This document shows positions 47,747-57,531 of a DNA stretch of 64,000 bases, in pieces (position 1 is the first letter of the stretch; every line of letters begins with the position of its first letter). The stretch covers positions 248,001 through 312,000 of the forward strand of contig NZ_MDEC01000001.1 in the NCBI RefSeq assembly GCF_002939785.1, read 5' to 3'. Position numbers and translations under genes: made by a program. Below the pieces are notes generated by a model. It ran no database searches, was not told the origin of the DNA, and saw only the letters and a program-made list of their open reading frames with translations. Source of the stretch: Xanthomonas codiaei (GTDB lineage: Bacteria; Pseudomonadota; Gammaproteobacteria; Xanthomonadales; Xanthomonadaceae).

Positions 47747-50407
47747 TCAGAACTTGAAGTTCAGCTGGGCCTGATAGCCGCGGCCGTTCTTGTAGAACGC
47801 CGTGGGCGCTGCCCGGGTGTTGCTGAAGAGCCGGTAGGTCGAATCGAGCAGGTTGGTCGCGCCGAAGGTGATGCCCATGTAGTCGGTGATCTGGTACGAG
47901 GCGGTCAGGTCCAGCTGCTTGTAGCTGTCGGCGAAGTCCTGCGAGGCCAGGCGTCCGATCTGGGTGAAGTACTTCGAGCGGTAGCTGTAGTTGACGCGCA
48001 CCATCCAGTCGCCATGTTCCCAGTACGGGATGATGTTGTAGGTGTCGCGCGACAGATACGGCAGGTTCAGGCCGGAGCTGGAGTCGGATTCGGCGAAGGT
48101 GTAGTTCGCCTGCACGCCGAAGCCCAGGCCCAGCGACTGCTGGTAGTTCACCGCCACGCCCTTGACCTTGGCGTCGGACACGTTCACCGGCGTGGTCACC
48201 TGGTAGATGCCGGCTACGGCCGGCGGTGCCGGGTTGAGCTGCTGGCTGACCGTGGTGTTGACGATGTACGAACTGATATCGCGGTAGAACACTTCGCCCG
48301 ACAGCATGCTGGACGGAGCGAAGTACCACTCGGCCGCCACGTCGTAGTTGGTGGATTCGTACGGCTTCAGATCCGGGTTGCCGCCATTGGCGGTCAGGTT
48401 GCCGTTACCGCTGTTGATGGTGAACGAACCGGCCAGATCGGCGTAACGCGGGCGCGCAATGACCTTGGCTGCCGAGAAGCGCAGCACGGCGTCGTCGGTG
48501 ATGTCGTAAGCGATATTGAAGCTGGGCAGCGCCTTGCGATAGTCGTTGGTCTCGGCCACACGGTTGAAGGTCGCACCACCGTCCTGGCTCTGCCAGAACT
48601 CGGACTTGTCGGTGGTGTCGATCAAGCGCACGCCGACGTTGCCGCGCCACTGGCCCGACTCGAAGTTCAACTGCGTATAGACGTTCTGGGTGATTTCCTT
48701 CACGTCGAACGAAGAGCCGAAATCCGTGCGGTATGCACCCTGCGGCTGCGCGAGCAGATAGCGACGCACGGCCTCCAGGTTGGCGGTCGGCCAGGTGGTC
48801 AGGTCGCCGCTGGCGCCCAGACCGTCGTACAGGCCGCTCGGCGTGGTGCCCGGGTTGAACTGCGTCAACGAAATCGGGTCGGTGGTGTTGATGCGGTTAC
48901 CACGCGCTTCCACGCCGTTGTTGTGGTTGATGTACTTGTAGCCGAACATCAGCTTGGTGAACGGACCCCAGGCCAGATCGCGCGCCGCGTCCCACTGGAA
49001 GTATTTCTCTTCGTCGGTGCTCTTCTGATAGAAGATGCCGCCGGCCTGCATGGTGCTGGAGTCCTGCGAGCCTGCCGGCAGGCCCGCCGGCGAACCCGGC
49101 AGCGTCCAATTGGCGGCGTTGCCGTTGTCGTAGTTGACGGCGGTGTTGCGGCCGTCGAATGCATAGTTGTAGCCACCGTCCTGCATCAGGAACTTCATCA
49201 GGTATTCGGGGTTCTTGCCGCCGGTGGCCTTCGTATCACCGACCTGTGTGGTGAACACCCACTTCTCGCCCGACCAGTCGTGGCGCAGGTTCAGGCTCTT
49301 GGTGGTGACGGTGCTCTCGCGGTAGTTGGCATCCAGCTGCGCATACGGCTGGCCGGCAGCGCCATCGCTGACGGTGGCCGAGGTGACAATGCCGTTCTGC
49401 ACGTTTGCCTGGGTGATCTTGCGCATGTCGTCGTTGCAGGCCGGGCAGACATAACGCGACTGACTGAAGTTGTTGTACTTGCCCTTGATGTACAGGCCGG
49501 TCAGGTTGAACTCGTTCTGCTCGTTGGGCTTCCACTGCAACGCACCCTGCACGCCACTGCGTTCGCGGGTCTGCTGGAAGAATGCGCTGTTGATGCCGGC
49601 CGGCACACGGGCGGTGGCCACGTTGCTGCCGTCGCCGGTGATGGTGGCGGTCGGCGGGATGTTGGCGCCGGTGGTGTAGCCGAAGTATTCGATACCGGCG
49701 CGCGCCAGGTCCTGCTTGTCGTGCGTGGCGGAGATCAACGCGCCGAAGGTTTCGTCGTCGTTCTTCCAGCTCCACAGCGCCGAGCCGCGCGGATTGCCTT
49801 CTTCCGAGCGGTCGTTGTAGTTGTAGCCGAGCGAGCCGCGGATGGTGTTCTTGGGCAGGTCCAGCGGCTTGCGGGTGTGCACGATCACGGTGCCGCCGAT
49901 CGAGCCTTCGTCGATGCGCGCCTCGGGGGTCTTGTAGACCTCCATCAGGCCGATGATTTCCGGCGACAGCAGGGTGTAGTTGAAGGTGCGGCCGCTGGTG
50001 TCGGTCGGGTTGCCGCCCCAGTCGCCGGAGGCGATGGTCTGGCCGTTGAGCAGCACGCGGTTCAACGCCGGGTCGGTGCCGTTGATGCTGACCTTCTCGC
50101 CTTCGCCGAACTGGCGGTCGACGCTGATGCCCGGCAGATGCGACAGCGATTCGGCGGCATTGATGTCCGGGAACTTGCCGATGTCCTCGGCGCTGATCGC
50201 ATCGACGATGGAGTTGGCCGAGCGCTTGACCGCCTGGCTCTTCTCCAGCGACGCGCGGTAGCCGGTGACGGTGATGGTGTCCAGTTCGGTCGTTGCCGAT
50301 GCGCTGGCAGGCGTTTGTTGTTGTTCTTGTCCGGCAGCCATTGCAGAGCCGGAGCAGTACAGAGCGGCGGTGATACAGAGTGCTAACGTCGTGGTGCGGC
50401 TGTGCAT
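47747..50407 (-). CDS. TonB-dependent outer-membrane receptor of the N-glycan locus
   Basis: An 886-residue receptor that should import oligosaccharides or glycopeptides. A signal peptide (about 1-25, ending SAMA) is followed by a TonB box (ELDTITVTGYR), the plug (SANSIVDAISAEDIGKFPD, then INAAESLSHLPGISVDRQFG) and a 22-strand-type barrel ending in the expected aromatic residue (QAQLNFKF). VYKTPEARIDEGSIGGTVIV is characteristic of the sugar-uptake group abundant in Xanthomonas. GAGG precedes ATG 50407. It is placed at the head of nixE-nixL; in X. campestris this position carries a GlcNAc-inducible receptor, possibly nixD, but I am not sure of the letter. Confidence 0.92.
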   Translation of the reverse strand: MHSRTTTLALCITAALYCSGSAMAAGQEQQQTPASASATTELDTITVTGYRASLEKSQAVKRSANSIVDAISAEDIGKFPDINAAESLSHLPGISVDRQFGEGEKVSINGTDPALNRVLLNGQTIASGDWGGNPTDTSGRTFNYTLLSPEIIGLMEVYKTPEARIDEGSIGGTVIVHTRKPLDLPKNTIRGSLGYNYNDRSEEGNPRGSALWSWKNDDETFGALISATHDKQDLARAGIEYFGYTTGANIPPTATITGDGSNVATARVPAGINSAFFQQTRERSGVQGALQWKPNEQNEFNLTGLYIKGKYNNFSQSRYVCPACNDDMRKITQANVQNGIVTSATVSDGAAGQPYAQLDANYRESTVTTKSLNLRHDWSGEKWVFTTQVGDTKATGGKNPEYLMKFLMQDGGYNYAFDGRNTAVNYDNGNAANWTLPGSPAGLPAGSQDSSTMQAGGIFYQKSTDEEKYFQWDAARDLAWGPFTKLMFGYKYINHNNGVEARGNRINTTDPISLTQFNPGTTPSGLYDGLGASGDLTTWPTANLEAVRRYLLAQPQGAYRTDFGSSFDVKEITQNVYTQLNFESGQWRGNVGVRLIDTTDKSEFWQSQDGGATFNRVAETNDYRKALPSFNIAYDITDDAVLRFSAAKVIARPRYADLAGSFTINSGNGNLTANGGNPDLKPYESTNYDVAAEWYFAPSSMLSGEVFYRDISSYIVNTTVSQQLNPAPPAVAGIYQVTTPVNVSDAKVKGVAVNYQQSLGLGFGVQANYTFAESDSSSGLNLPYLSRDTYNIIPYWEHGDWMVRVNYSYRSKYFTQIGRLASQDFADSYKQLDLTASYQITDYMGITFGATNLLDSTYRLFSNTRAAPTAFYKNGRGYQAQLNFKF

Positions 50408-50740
50408 GGCTAAACCTCGTTGGTTAGTGCTGTGAGCGCGCCGCCTTCCAAAGGCGTCACGCGCTCGGCGTGGCCGGCAAAACAACACGCCCTGACCGAT
50501 CGCGGTGGTCGCACTCGGTGCCGCGCAATGGCAGCAGGCGGTGTCGATTCGCGTGGTAGAGGAGGTGTCCCCCGTATGGTGAAGCGGTGGAGCGAACGCG
50601 ACATCAGCGGGCCGCGCGTCTGACGACGCAGGACCCACGAACCTGGAATCAGCAGGGAAGGGAAGAGCCGTTCTTCAGTACCGAACAGTCCATGGCCCCT
50701 CCTGCCAGAACTCCGATTTGGATCGAGTCTCGCGTAGCGC

Positions 50741-50754
50741 TGACAGCGTTGTCA
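50741..50754. promoter_or_regulatory. LacI-type operator, receptor side
   Basis: TGACAGCGTTGTCA is a 14-bp palindrome with one mismatched pair and the central CG usual for LacI-family sites. TTGACA on the minus strand (50755-50750) overlaps it and could be the receptor promoter -35. The same motif occurs in front of the kinase gene. Confidence 0.6.
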
Positions 50755-51027
50755 ACACATCGTCACAGATCTCTGATGTGGCTGCGATTGCGCTGCAATG
50801 CAGCATTTTTGCGACGTGATCGCCGAAGTGCGCGTGCGTCCGGCCGCGATAATGCAGCTGGCCGGAGGGCGCGATTGGCGCTTTCAATGGCTGCACGGAG
50901 CGTAGCCGGGTCTTGCCCGATGTTTGTGCGGAAATCGTTGTGATCGGTGCGGATTTTTCGTGGATGATGGGCGTAGGCCGGGACGGCGTCGATTGTGGCC
51001 GGCACGGTTGCGTTACACGGCGATTAC

Positions 51028-51041
51028 TGACAACGTTGTCT
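51028..51041. promoter_or_regulatory. LacI-type operator, kinase side
   Basis: TGACAACGTTGTCT contains the perfect 12-bp palindrome GACAACGTTGTC (51029-51040), 66 bp before the kinase start. It shares TGACARCGTTGTC with the site at 50741. A LacI-family repressor such as NagQ is the natural candidate, by inference. Confidence 0.65.
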
Positions 51042-51106
51042 ACCCGGTGCCGTTCGTCGGACAGCGGGACTCGACGCCAGCCCGCTGCCACTTATCAGGA
51101 GAACGC

Positions 51107-52123
51107 GTGAGCGCAAGCAGCCCAATGGAAGCGGTGGCCTTTCCGCGCCCCGACACCTTCGTTGCCGCAGACGTGGGAGGGACGCATGTGCGCCTGGCGT
51201 TGGTGTGCCCGAGCAACGATGCGCGCACGCCGGTCACGGTGCTCGACTACCGCAAGTACCGCTGCGCCGATTACCCGGGCCTGGCCGAGATCATGTCCGC
51301 CTTCTTTACCGAGTTGGGATGCGCGCCGGTGCGCCGCGGCGTGATTGCCAGCGCCGGGTATGCGCTGGAGGACGGCAATGTGATCACCGCGAACCTGCCG
51401 TGGGTATTAGCGCCGGAGCAGATCCGCCGCCAGCTCGGTATGCAGGCGCTGCACCTGGTCAACGATTTCGAAGCGGTGGCCTATGCGGCCAATTCCATGG
51501 TCGGCAATCAGGTCATGCAGCTCTCCGGCCCGGCGCAGGGCGCGCCCGGCCCGGCACTGGTGCTCGGCCCGGGAACGGGGCTGGGTGCGGCGGTGTGGAT
51601 CCCCAATGGTGCCAACCCGGTCGTGCTGCCGACCGAAGCCGGCCACGCCGCGCTTGCCGCTGCCAGCGATCTGGAGGTGGCCTTGCTGCAGGAACTGCGC
51701 CGCACGCGCAGCCACGTAGGCACCGAAACGTTGCTGTCGGGCCCAGGTCTATTGACGCTCTACACCGCACTGGCCACGCTGCGCGGCGAGCCGGCGGTGC
51801 ATGCCGGTCCGGCCGATGTCACCGCCGCCGCACTGGCCGGCAACGACGTGCTCGCGCGCGATGCGCTGCAGGCGTTCTGTGGTTTCATGGGCAGCGTGGT
51901 CGGCGACATGATGCTGCTGTACGGCATCCGTAGCGGCGTGTATCTGGCCGGTGGGTTCCTGCCGCAGATCGCCGACTTCATCGCCGCCAGCGATTTCGTC
52001 GCCCGCCTGCTCGACAAGGGTACGCTGCGCCCCGCGCTGGAGCAGGTGCCGGTGCGCATTGTCGAACACGGCCAGCTCGGCGTGATCGGCGCGGCCAACT
52101 GGTTTTTGCAGCGCGCCAGCTAG
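51107..52123 (+). CDS. Glucokinase-family sugar kinase (glucokinase or GlcNAc kinase)
   Basis: A 338-residue kinase of the bacterial glucokinase (Glk) family. The ATP-binding phosphate-1 motif VAADVGGTHVRLAL, the substrate loop HLVNDFEAVAYAAN, GPGTGLGAAVW and TEAGHAAL are all present; ND and E-x-G-H are sugar contacts. ROK-type zinc cysteines are lacking. GTG 51107 is used because AGGAG lies six bases before it; ATG 51125 is the next possible start. In Xanthomonadaceae such kinases also include GlcNAc kinases (NagK-II), and the shared operator with the N-glycan receptor makes that role plausible. Substrate is not settled by sequence. Confidence 0.88.
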   Translation: MSASSPMEAVAFPRPDTFVAADVGGTHVRLALVCPSNDARTPVTVLDYRKYRCADYPGLAEIMSAFFTELGCAPVRRGVIASAGYALEDGNVITANLPWVLAPEQIRRQLGMQALHLVNDFEAVAYAANSMVGNQVMQLSGPAQGAPGPALVLGPGTGLGAAVWIPNGANPVVLPTEAGHAALAAASDLEVALLQELRRTRSHVGTETLLSGPGLLTLYTALATLRGEPAVHAGPADVTAAALAGNDVLARDALQAFCGFMGSVVGDMMLLYGIRSGVYLAGGFLPQIADFIAASDFVARLLDKGTLRPALEQVPVRIVEHGQLGVIGAANWFLQRAS

Positions 52124-52490
52124 CGCGGCTAATAAAACGTAGCGAGCGGTCGTGAGGTGGGGGCGGACGGCGCGGAGCAACCACAGTGTACGCGTGGTAC
52201 ATGCCGCACCGAGCACCTACCGCGCCCGCCTGGCGGCCGCGCAGTCGTTTTGCCGGCTGCTCTAAGCCAAAACCAGATCGCATCGCCATGCAGGAGTGCC
52301 CCAGGGCGTTGCACGAGCGCCCCTGGGGGCGAGAGGCATTGCCGTGGCTGCTGGAAAACGTCGCTCTCCAGGGGAAGCCCTGTCGCGACCGGTTGCGCTC
52401 CTGCGCGTCATCGTGGCTGCCTTGCCTGTGGGAGCTGCCCCATCCGCGTGTAGCTGCACCTTCCACGATCCATGCCGCCACGGCAGCGCC
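52124..52490. other. Intergenic region with a GC-rich stem-loop
   Basis: 367 bp between the converging kinase and rsmE genes, with no gene seen. GCCCCAGGGCG (from 52298) pairs with CGCCCCTGGGGGC (to about 52330) to form a long stem. The surrounding GCAGGAGTGCC context resembles repetitive extragenic palindromes. It may stop transcription from either side. Confidence 0.55.
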
Positions 52491-53225
52491 TTATAGATCC
52501 CCGAACCGCGATTGCAGTGCCGCAATCGCCGCCAGCCCGGCGGTTTCGGTGCGCAGGATGCGCGGGCCCAATTGCAGGCCGCTGAAGCCGGCGTCTGCCA
52601 GGATGGCGCGATCGCGCGGCGACCAGCCGCCCTCCGGCCCGATCGCCACGATAAGCCCCTGTTCCATATCCGCACTCAGCGTGGACAGGCGATGCTCACC
52701 CTGCGGGTCCAGGGTCAGCCGCAGTGCCTGCAGGTCGCTGGCCTGCGCTGCCTCTTGCAAGCCAAGCGGCGCAGCGACGGTGGGTATGCGCGCGCGGCCG
52801 GATTGCTCACATGCGGACACCACCACGCTGCGCCAGTGCGCCACGCGTTTCTCCAGGCGTGCCGCATCCAGCTTGACCTCGGTGCGCTCGGCATTGACCG
52901 GCACGATGGCCGCAACGCCCAACTCGGTGGCCTTCTGCAGGATCAGGTCCATCTTCTCGCCGCGTGCAATGCCCTGCAGCAGAGTGATCCGCAATGGCGA
53001 TTCGTTGTGCAGGGGCTCGACACGCTCCACCCGCGCACGCGCCTCGCGCTTGCCGGCCACGCTGATGCGGGCGTGGTAATCGCTGCCGTCGCCATTAAAC
53101 AGAATGCAGGCATCGCCCTCGCGCAGACGCAGCACGCGCAGCAGGTGATTGGCGGACTCGTCTGGCAGGGTGACGTCCTGGTCGCACTGCAGCGGCAGTG
53201 CCACATGCGAGCGGGTCAGGCGCAT
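52491..53225 (-). CDS. rsmE: 16S rRNA (uracil1498-N3)-methyltransferase RsmE
   Basis: A 244-residue SPOUT methyltransferase that methylates U1498 of 16S rRNA. The N-terminal PUA-like part (LPDESANHLLRVLRLREGD, then FNGDGSDYHARI) is followed by the knotted SAM-binding domain with KATELGVAAIVPVNAERTEV, SACEQSGRARIP and IAIGPEGGWSPRD / GPRILRTETAGLAAI. Its start lies inside the end of bioA (10-bp overlap), so both genes are read together. The length matches the family. Confidence 0.96.
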   Translation of the reverse strand: MRLTRSHVALPLQCDQDVTLPDESANHLLRVLRLREGDACILFNGDGSDYHARISVAGKREARARVERVEPLHNESPLRITLLQGIARGEKMDLILQKATELGVAAIVPVNAERTEVKLDAARLEKRVAHWRSVVVSACEQSGRARIPTVAAPLGLQEAAQASDLQALRLTLDPQGEHRLSTLSADMEQGLIVAIGPEGGWSPRDRAILADAGFSGLQLGPRILRTETAGLAAIAALQSRFGDL

Positions 53226-54634
53226 GCAACGGCCTCCTCGATGGCGTGGCGGGTAGTGGCCGCCAGCAACGCGAGTTGCGTCTCGTCCACGCAATACGGC
53301 GGCATCCAGTACAGCACATCGCCCAGCGGCCGCAGCACCACGCCACGGTTCAGCGCTGCGCGATACGCCTTCAACCCGACCCGCGCCGCCGCAGGGAAGG
53401 GCGTACGCTTGTCGCCGTCCCGGGTCAGCTCGAACGCCACGATCATGCCGGCCTGACGCACGTCCGCCACCGCCGGGTGTTCGCCGATCTGCGCCGCGAG
53501 CGTGGCCATGTGGGCAGCGGTGTGTTGGTTGCGCGCAATCACCTCGTCGTCCGCGAAGATCTGCAGGGTCGCCAACGCGGCCGCGCATGCCAGTGGATTG
53601 CCGGTATAGCTATGCGAATGCAGGAACGCGCGCTCGCGCGAATCATCCAGGAACGCGTCGTATACCGCTTGCGTGGCCAGCACCGCCGCCAATGGCAGGA
53701 AGCCGCCGGTCAGGCCCTTGGACAGGCACAACAGGTCGGGCATCACCCCGGCCTGTTCGCAGGCGAACAAGGTGCCGGTGCGGCCGAAGCCGGAGGCGAT
53801 CTCGTCGGCAATCAGGAACGCGCCATGCGCATCGCACAGTTCGCGTGCCCGACGCAGATAGGCCGGGTGATACATGCGCATGCCGCCGGCGCACTGCACG
53901 CGCGGCTCCAGGATCAGCGCGCAGATCTGCCCAGGCGAGCGCTCGAACATGGCCTGCAGTGCATCAGCTGCCTGCAGCGCGTACTCCTCCGCAGTCTGTC
54001 CGGGCTCGGCCAGATAGGCATCCGGGGATGGCGCAAAGAGCGATTCCAGCAGCAGCGGTGCGTACACGCGGCGATACAAGGGAATATCGCCCACCGACAG
54101 CGCGCCGATGGTCTCGCCGTGGTAACCGTTCTCCAGTGCGATGAAACGCGTGCGGCCGTGCTCGCCGCGGTTGTGGAAATAGTGGAAGGCCATCTTCAAG
54201 GCCACCTCCACGCCGGCCGAACCATTGTCGGCATAGAACACCTTGGCCAGCGGCGCGCGCCCGGCCTGGCGCGGTGCAATCGCCAGCAGGCGCTCGGCCA
54301 GCTGCACTGCCGGCGCATGCGTGAAGCCGGCCAGCATGACCTGCTCCAGCGTGCCGGCCTGCTGCGCGATGGCCGCACCGATACGCGGTTCGGCGTGGCC
54401 GAACAGGTTGGTCCACCAGCTGCTGACCGCGTCCAGATAACGGCGACCATCGTGGCCGATCAGCCAGGCGCCCTCGCCGCGGGCGATCGGTACCAGCGGA
54501 AGCGTGTGCGGGTGCTCGCGCATCTGCGTGCATGGGTGCCACAGCACCGCGAGATCGCGTTCTCGCCAATGATCGGCAGCTGCGGAGGCTGCCGGGTCTG
54601 CTAGGATTTCGGGCTCATGAACATGTCGATGCAT
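53216..54634 (-). CDS. bioA: Adenosylmethionine-8-amino-7-oxononanoate aminotransferase BioA
   Basis: A 472-residue fold-type I PLP enzyme that makes 7,8-diaminopelargonic acid with S-adenosylmethionine as amino donor, a step of biotin synthesis. Family marks are LWHPCTQMREH at the N-terminus, DAVSSWWTNLFGHAEPRI, NGYHGETIGALSVGD, IADEIASGFGRTG and the PLP lysine K306 in CLSKGLTGG. ATG 54634 gives a slightly long N-terminus. It is divergent from nudE, with about 40 bp between the two starts, so their promoters must overlap. No BirA-type operator was recognised there. Confidence 0.96.
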   Translation of the reverse strand: MHRHVHEPEILADPAASAAADHWRERDLAVLWHPCTQMREHPHTLPLVPIARGEGAWLIGHDGRRYLDAVSSWWTNLFGHAEPRIGAAIAQQAGTLEQVMLAGFTHAPAVQLAERLLAIAPRQAGRAPLAKVFYADNGSAGVEVALKMAFHYFHNRGEHGRTRFIALENGYHGETIGALSVGDIPLYRRVYAPLLLESLFAPSPDAYLAEPGQTAEEYALQAADALQAMFERSPGQICALILEPRVQCAGGMRMYHPAYLRRARELCDAHGAFLIADEIASGFGRTGTLFACEQAGVMPDLLCLSKGLTGGFLPLAAVLATQAVYDAFLDDSRERAFLHSHSYTGNPLACAAALATLQIFADDEVIARNQHTAAHMATLAAQIGEHPAVADVRQAGMIVAFELTRDGDKRTPFPAAARVGLKAYRAALNRGVVLRPLGDVLYWMPPYCVDETQLALLAATTRHAIEEAVACA

Positions 54635-54675
54635 CCGCCTATTCTATCGGCCCGCTCCGCGGCTGCGTGCTGCGC

Positions 54676-55224
54676 ATGAGCCCGCGTCTGCCGATCATCC
54701 ACAAGACCACCGATCTGGGCGACGGGCCGTTCCGGCGCCAGCAGCTGGATCTGGAATTTTCCAACGGCCAGCGCCGCATCTACGAACGCCAGCTCAGCCA
54801 GGGCCATGGCGCGGTGGTGGTGGTGCCGCTGCTGGACGAACAGACCGTGCTGCTGGTGCGCGAGTACGCCGCCGGCGTGCACCGCTACGAGCTGGGCCTG
54901 GTCAAGGGCCGCATCGATGCCGGCGAGACGCCCGAGCAGGCCGCCGACCGCGAGTTGAAGGAAGAAGCCGGCTACGGCGCGCGCCAGGTGCAGGTGCTGC
55001 GCGCCATGACGCTCGCTCCTACTTATATGAGTCACCAATCGTGGCTGGTGCTGGCGCGCGACCTCTACCCCGAACGCCTGCCCGGCGACGAACCGGAAGA
55101 GATGGAAGTGATCCCCTGGCCGCTGGCGCGCCTGGACGAGTTGATGCTGCGCGATGATTTTTCCGAAGGCCGCTCGCTGGCGGCACTGTTCATTGCGCGC
55201 GAGTGGCTGGAGCGCAACCGATGA
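54676..55224 (+). CDS. nudE: ADP compounds hydrolase NudE (Nudix)
   Basis: A 182-residue Nudix hydrolase that splits ADP-ribose, NADH and diadenosine polyphosphates. The Nudix box is complete: GRIDAGETPEQAADRELKEE followed by AG. The downstream LRAMTLAPTYMSHQSWLVLA is characteristic of NudE, and its Pro-Thr-Tyr-Met segment is part of the substrate pocket. ATG 54676 gives the standard length. The stop overlaps the cysQ start (ATGA); the pair NudE-CysQ is also coupled in many gamma-proteobacteria, both clearing adenine nucleotide by-products. Confidence 0.93.
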   Translation: MSPRLPIIHKTTDLGDGPFRRQQLDLEFSNGQRRIYERQLSQGHGAVVVVPLLDEQTVLLVREYAAGVHRYELGLVKGRIDAGETPEQAADRELKEEAGYGARQVQVLRAMTLAPTYMSHQSWLVLARDLYPERLPGDEPEEMEVIPWPLARLDELMLRDDFSEGRSLAALFIAREWLERNR

Positions 55225-56021
55225 TCCGCATCCCGATGGAGTTGCGCGAAACCGTGATCGCCATCGCCCGCGAAGCCGGCGACGCCATCATGCAGGTGTA
55301 CGCACAGGACTTCGCGGTCCAGATCAAGGACGATGCCAGCCCGTTGACCCAGGCCGATCTGGCCGCCAACCGCGTCATCGTCGAAGGGCTGCGCCGGATC
55401 ACCCCGGACGTGCCGGTGCTGTCGGAAGAATCCGCGCACGTGGCATGGACGCAGCGCCAGTACTGGACCAGCTACTGGCTGGTCGATCCGCTCGATGGCA
55501 CCCGCGAATTCGTCAAGCGCAATGGCGAGTTCAGCGTCAACATCGCGCTCATCCATATGGGCGCGCCGGTGCTGGGCGTGGTGCAGGCGCCGGTGGACGG
55601 CCGGGTGTGGTACGCCGCACGCGGCGAGAACGCCTACCGACGCGATGGCGATCGCGATGAAATGCTGCAGACGCGCACGCCGGCCGCTTCGCCGCTACGG
55701 GTGGCGGCCAGCCGCTCGCACCGCGATGCGCGCACCACGGCCGCGCTGGAGCGCATGGGCGAGGTCGACGTGGTGGCGCAGGGTTCGTCGTTGAAGTTCT
55801 GCCGCATCGCCGAAGGCGATCTGGATGTCTACCCTCGCTTCGGCCCCACGTCCGAGTGGGACACAGCCGCAGGCCAGTGCGTGCTGCACGCCGCCGGCGG
55901 CGTCCTGCTGGCCGGCGCCAGCGGCAAACCGTTCCGCTACAACCGTCGCGAGACCTTGCTCAACGGCGATTTCATCGCGCTGGGCGACCCCAATCTGCCA
56001 TGGCGCGATTGGCTGGCCTGA
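55221..56021 (+). CDS. cysQ: 3'(2'),5'-bisphosphate nucleotidase CysQ
   Basis: A 266-residue enzyme of the inositol monophosphatase superfamily that removes the 3' phosphate of PAP formed during sulfate assimilation. Metal-binding motifs are intact: LSEES (Glu), DPLDGTREFVKRNGEF (Asp pair) and the late SEWDTAAGQCVLHAAGG (Asp). KDDASPLTQADLAAN is the usual N-terminal strand. ATG 55221 overlaps the nudE stop. Confidence 0.95.
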   Translation: MIRIPMELRETVIAIAREAGDAIMQVYAQDFAVQIKDDASPLTQADLAANRVIVEGLRRITPDVPVLSEESAHVAWTQRQYWTSYWLVDPLDGTREFVKRNGEFSVNIALIHMGAPVLGVVQAPVDGRVWYAARGENAYRRDGDRDEMLQTRTPAASPLRVAASRSHRDARTTAALERMGEVDVVAQGSSLKFCRIAEGDLDVYPRFGPTSEWDTAAGQCVLHAAGGVLLAGASGKPFRYNRRETLLNGDFIALGDPNLPWRDWLA

Positions 56022-56191
56022 GCGTGACCGTCGCTCGTGTGCGTGGCGAACGGCCGGCGGGCAGGGCCGTCATCGGCTGACCGCTACACTTCGGCAGCTT
56101 CTCCGCGCGGCATCGGTTTCGGCGATCGGCGCGGCGCGCCGGTGAATCGCGGAAGGCGCCTTCTCCCCGCATCCCGTTTCAGGAATCCAGC

Positions 56192-57049
56192 ATGTCCCAG
56201 ACTCCCTCCACCGGCGATCTCCACGGCCTGCTGCAGCTGATGGCGCGCCTGCGCGACCGCGAGCATGGATGCCCGTGGGATCTTGAGCAGACCTTCGCCA
56301 GCATCGCCCCGTACACCATCGAAGAGGCCTACGAAGTGGCCGACGCGATCGATCGCAACGATCTGCAGGGGTTGCGCGACGAGCTGGGCGACCTGCTGCT
56401 GCAGGTGGTCTTCCACGCGCAAATGGCGGCCGAGCAGGGCGCGTTCGGGTTTGCCGATGTGGTCGCCACGCTCAGCGACAAGCTGGTGCGTCGCCACCCG
56501 CATGTGTTCGCGGCGCAGGTGGCCGACGATGCGCAGGCGGTCAGCACCAATTGGGAGCGGATCAAGCGCGACGAACGCCGCACCGCCGGACACCAGGACG
56601 ACTCGGCACTTGCCGGCATCGCCCGTGGCCTACCGGAGTGGCAGCGCTCCACCAAGCTGCAGGCGCGCGCGGCGCGGGTCGGCTTCGACTGGCCGGGCCC
56701 GGCGCCGGTGCTGGACAAACTGCAGGAAGAAATCGAGGAACTGCGGGTGGAATTCACGCGCGGCCCGGTGGCCGACAATCAGGCGCGCCTGCAAGACGAA
56801 CTCGGCGATGTCCTGTTCGTCTGCGCCAATCTGGCGCGGCATGCCAAGGTCGACGTGGGCGCCGCGCTGCGGCACGCCAACCTGAAATTCGAACGGCGCT
56901 TCCGCGCGATGGAGGCCCGCGCGCAGGCGCAGGGCAGCGCACTGGACGCGCTGTCGTTGAGTGCGCAGGAAGCCTTGTGGCAACAGGTCAAGCGGGACGA
57001 AGCGGCCGCAGCGGCGATGCCCGATACCGGCCCTGCGGCACACCGATGA
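56192..57049 (+). CDS. mazG: Nucleoside triphosphate pyrophosphohydrolase MazG
   Basis: A 285-residue double-domain MazG that hydrolyses NTPs to NMP and pyrophosphate, thought to limit ppGpp and damaged nucleotides. The first domain shows [30 protein letters not shown] and [14 protein letters not shown], the EExxE-12-ExxD type metal site. The second has [10 protein letters not shown] and [16 protein letters not shown]. The start has a weak ribosome site; the stop overlaps the following gene (ATGA). Confidence 0.95.
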   Translation: MSQTPSTGDLHGLLQLMARLRDREHGCPWDLEQTFASIAPYTIEEAYEVADAIDRNDLQGLRDELGDLLLQVVFHAQMAAEQGAFGFADVVATLSDKLVRRHPHVFAAQVADDAQAVSTNWERIKRDERRTAGHQDDSALAGIARGLPEWQRSTKLQARAARVGFDWPGPAPVLDKLQEEIEELRVEFTRGPVADNQARLQDELGDVLFVCANLARHAKVDVGAALRHANLKFERRFRAMEARAQAQGSALDALSLSAQEALWQQVKRDEAAAAAMPDTGPAAHR

Positions 57050-57381
57050 ACTCCGCGCTGGGCACCGTGCTGCTGTTCGTCGCCACCGCCGTGGCCGAGC
57101 TGGTGGGCTGCTACCTTCCTTATCTATGGCTGCGCAAGGGCGGCAGTGTGTGGTTGCTGCTGCCCACCGCGTTGAGCCTTGCGCTGTTCGTGTGGCTGTT
57201 GAGCCTGCATCCCACCGCCAGCGGGCGCACCTACGCGGCCTATGGCGGGGTCTATATCGCCAGTGCGCTGCTGTGGCTGTGGTGGGTGGATCGCATCGTG
57301 CCCACGCGCTGGGACCTGCTCGGTGCCGCCTGCTGCCTGCTGGGCATGGCGGTCATCATGTTCGCGCCACGCAGCGCCTGA
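57046..57381 (+). CDS. YnfA/UPF0060 family membrane protein
   Basis: A 111-residue protein with four predicted membrane helices: [57 protein letters not shown] and [17 protein letters not shown]. The pattern A-E-x-x-G-C-Y-x-x-Y-x-W-L-R-x-G near the N-terminus and YGGVYI are diagnostic for the UPF0060 family, related to small multidrug resistance transporters. It overlaps mazG by four bases. Function is unproved; export of a small molecule is plausible. Confidence 0.93.
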   Translation: MNSALGTVLLFVATAVAELVGCYLPYLWLRKGGSVWLLLPTALSLALFVWLLSLHPTASGRTYAAYGGVYIASALLWLWWVDRIVPTRWDLLGAACCLLGMAVIMFAPRSA

Positions 57382-57531
57382 GCCGGGTAGACGCCGGTCG
57401 CGCAGGCCGGCTGAAGCTTGCGCGCAACGGCGTGATCGGTGCTGCGCAGCGTTGCCCGTTGCCGCCGGTGCGATGTATGCGGCGGGTGCCTACCTCGCGC
57501 AGGACCGACGCGTCATGCAAAGGGACTGCGC

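Larger units (their letters stand above)
50408..51106. other. Divergent regulatory region between the receptor and the sugar kinase
   Basis: 699 bp with no supported gene. It holds two near-identical palindromes, at 50741-50754 and 51028-51041. The first is 334 bp before the receptor start, which implies a long leader or a further promoter closer to the gene. Confidence 0.6.

Noticed and set aside
44536..50386. Two frames of more than 1000 codons antisense to nixF, nixE and the receptor
   Set aside because: They mirror real genes on the opposite strand and have no start signals or family similarity.
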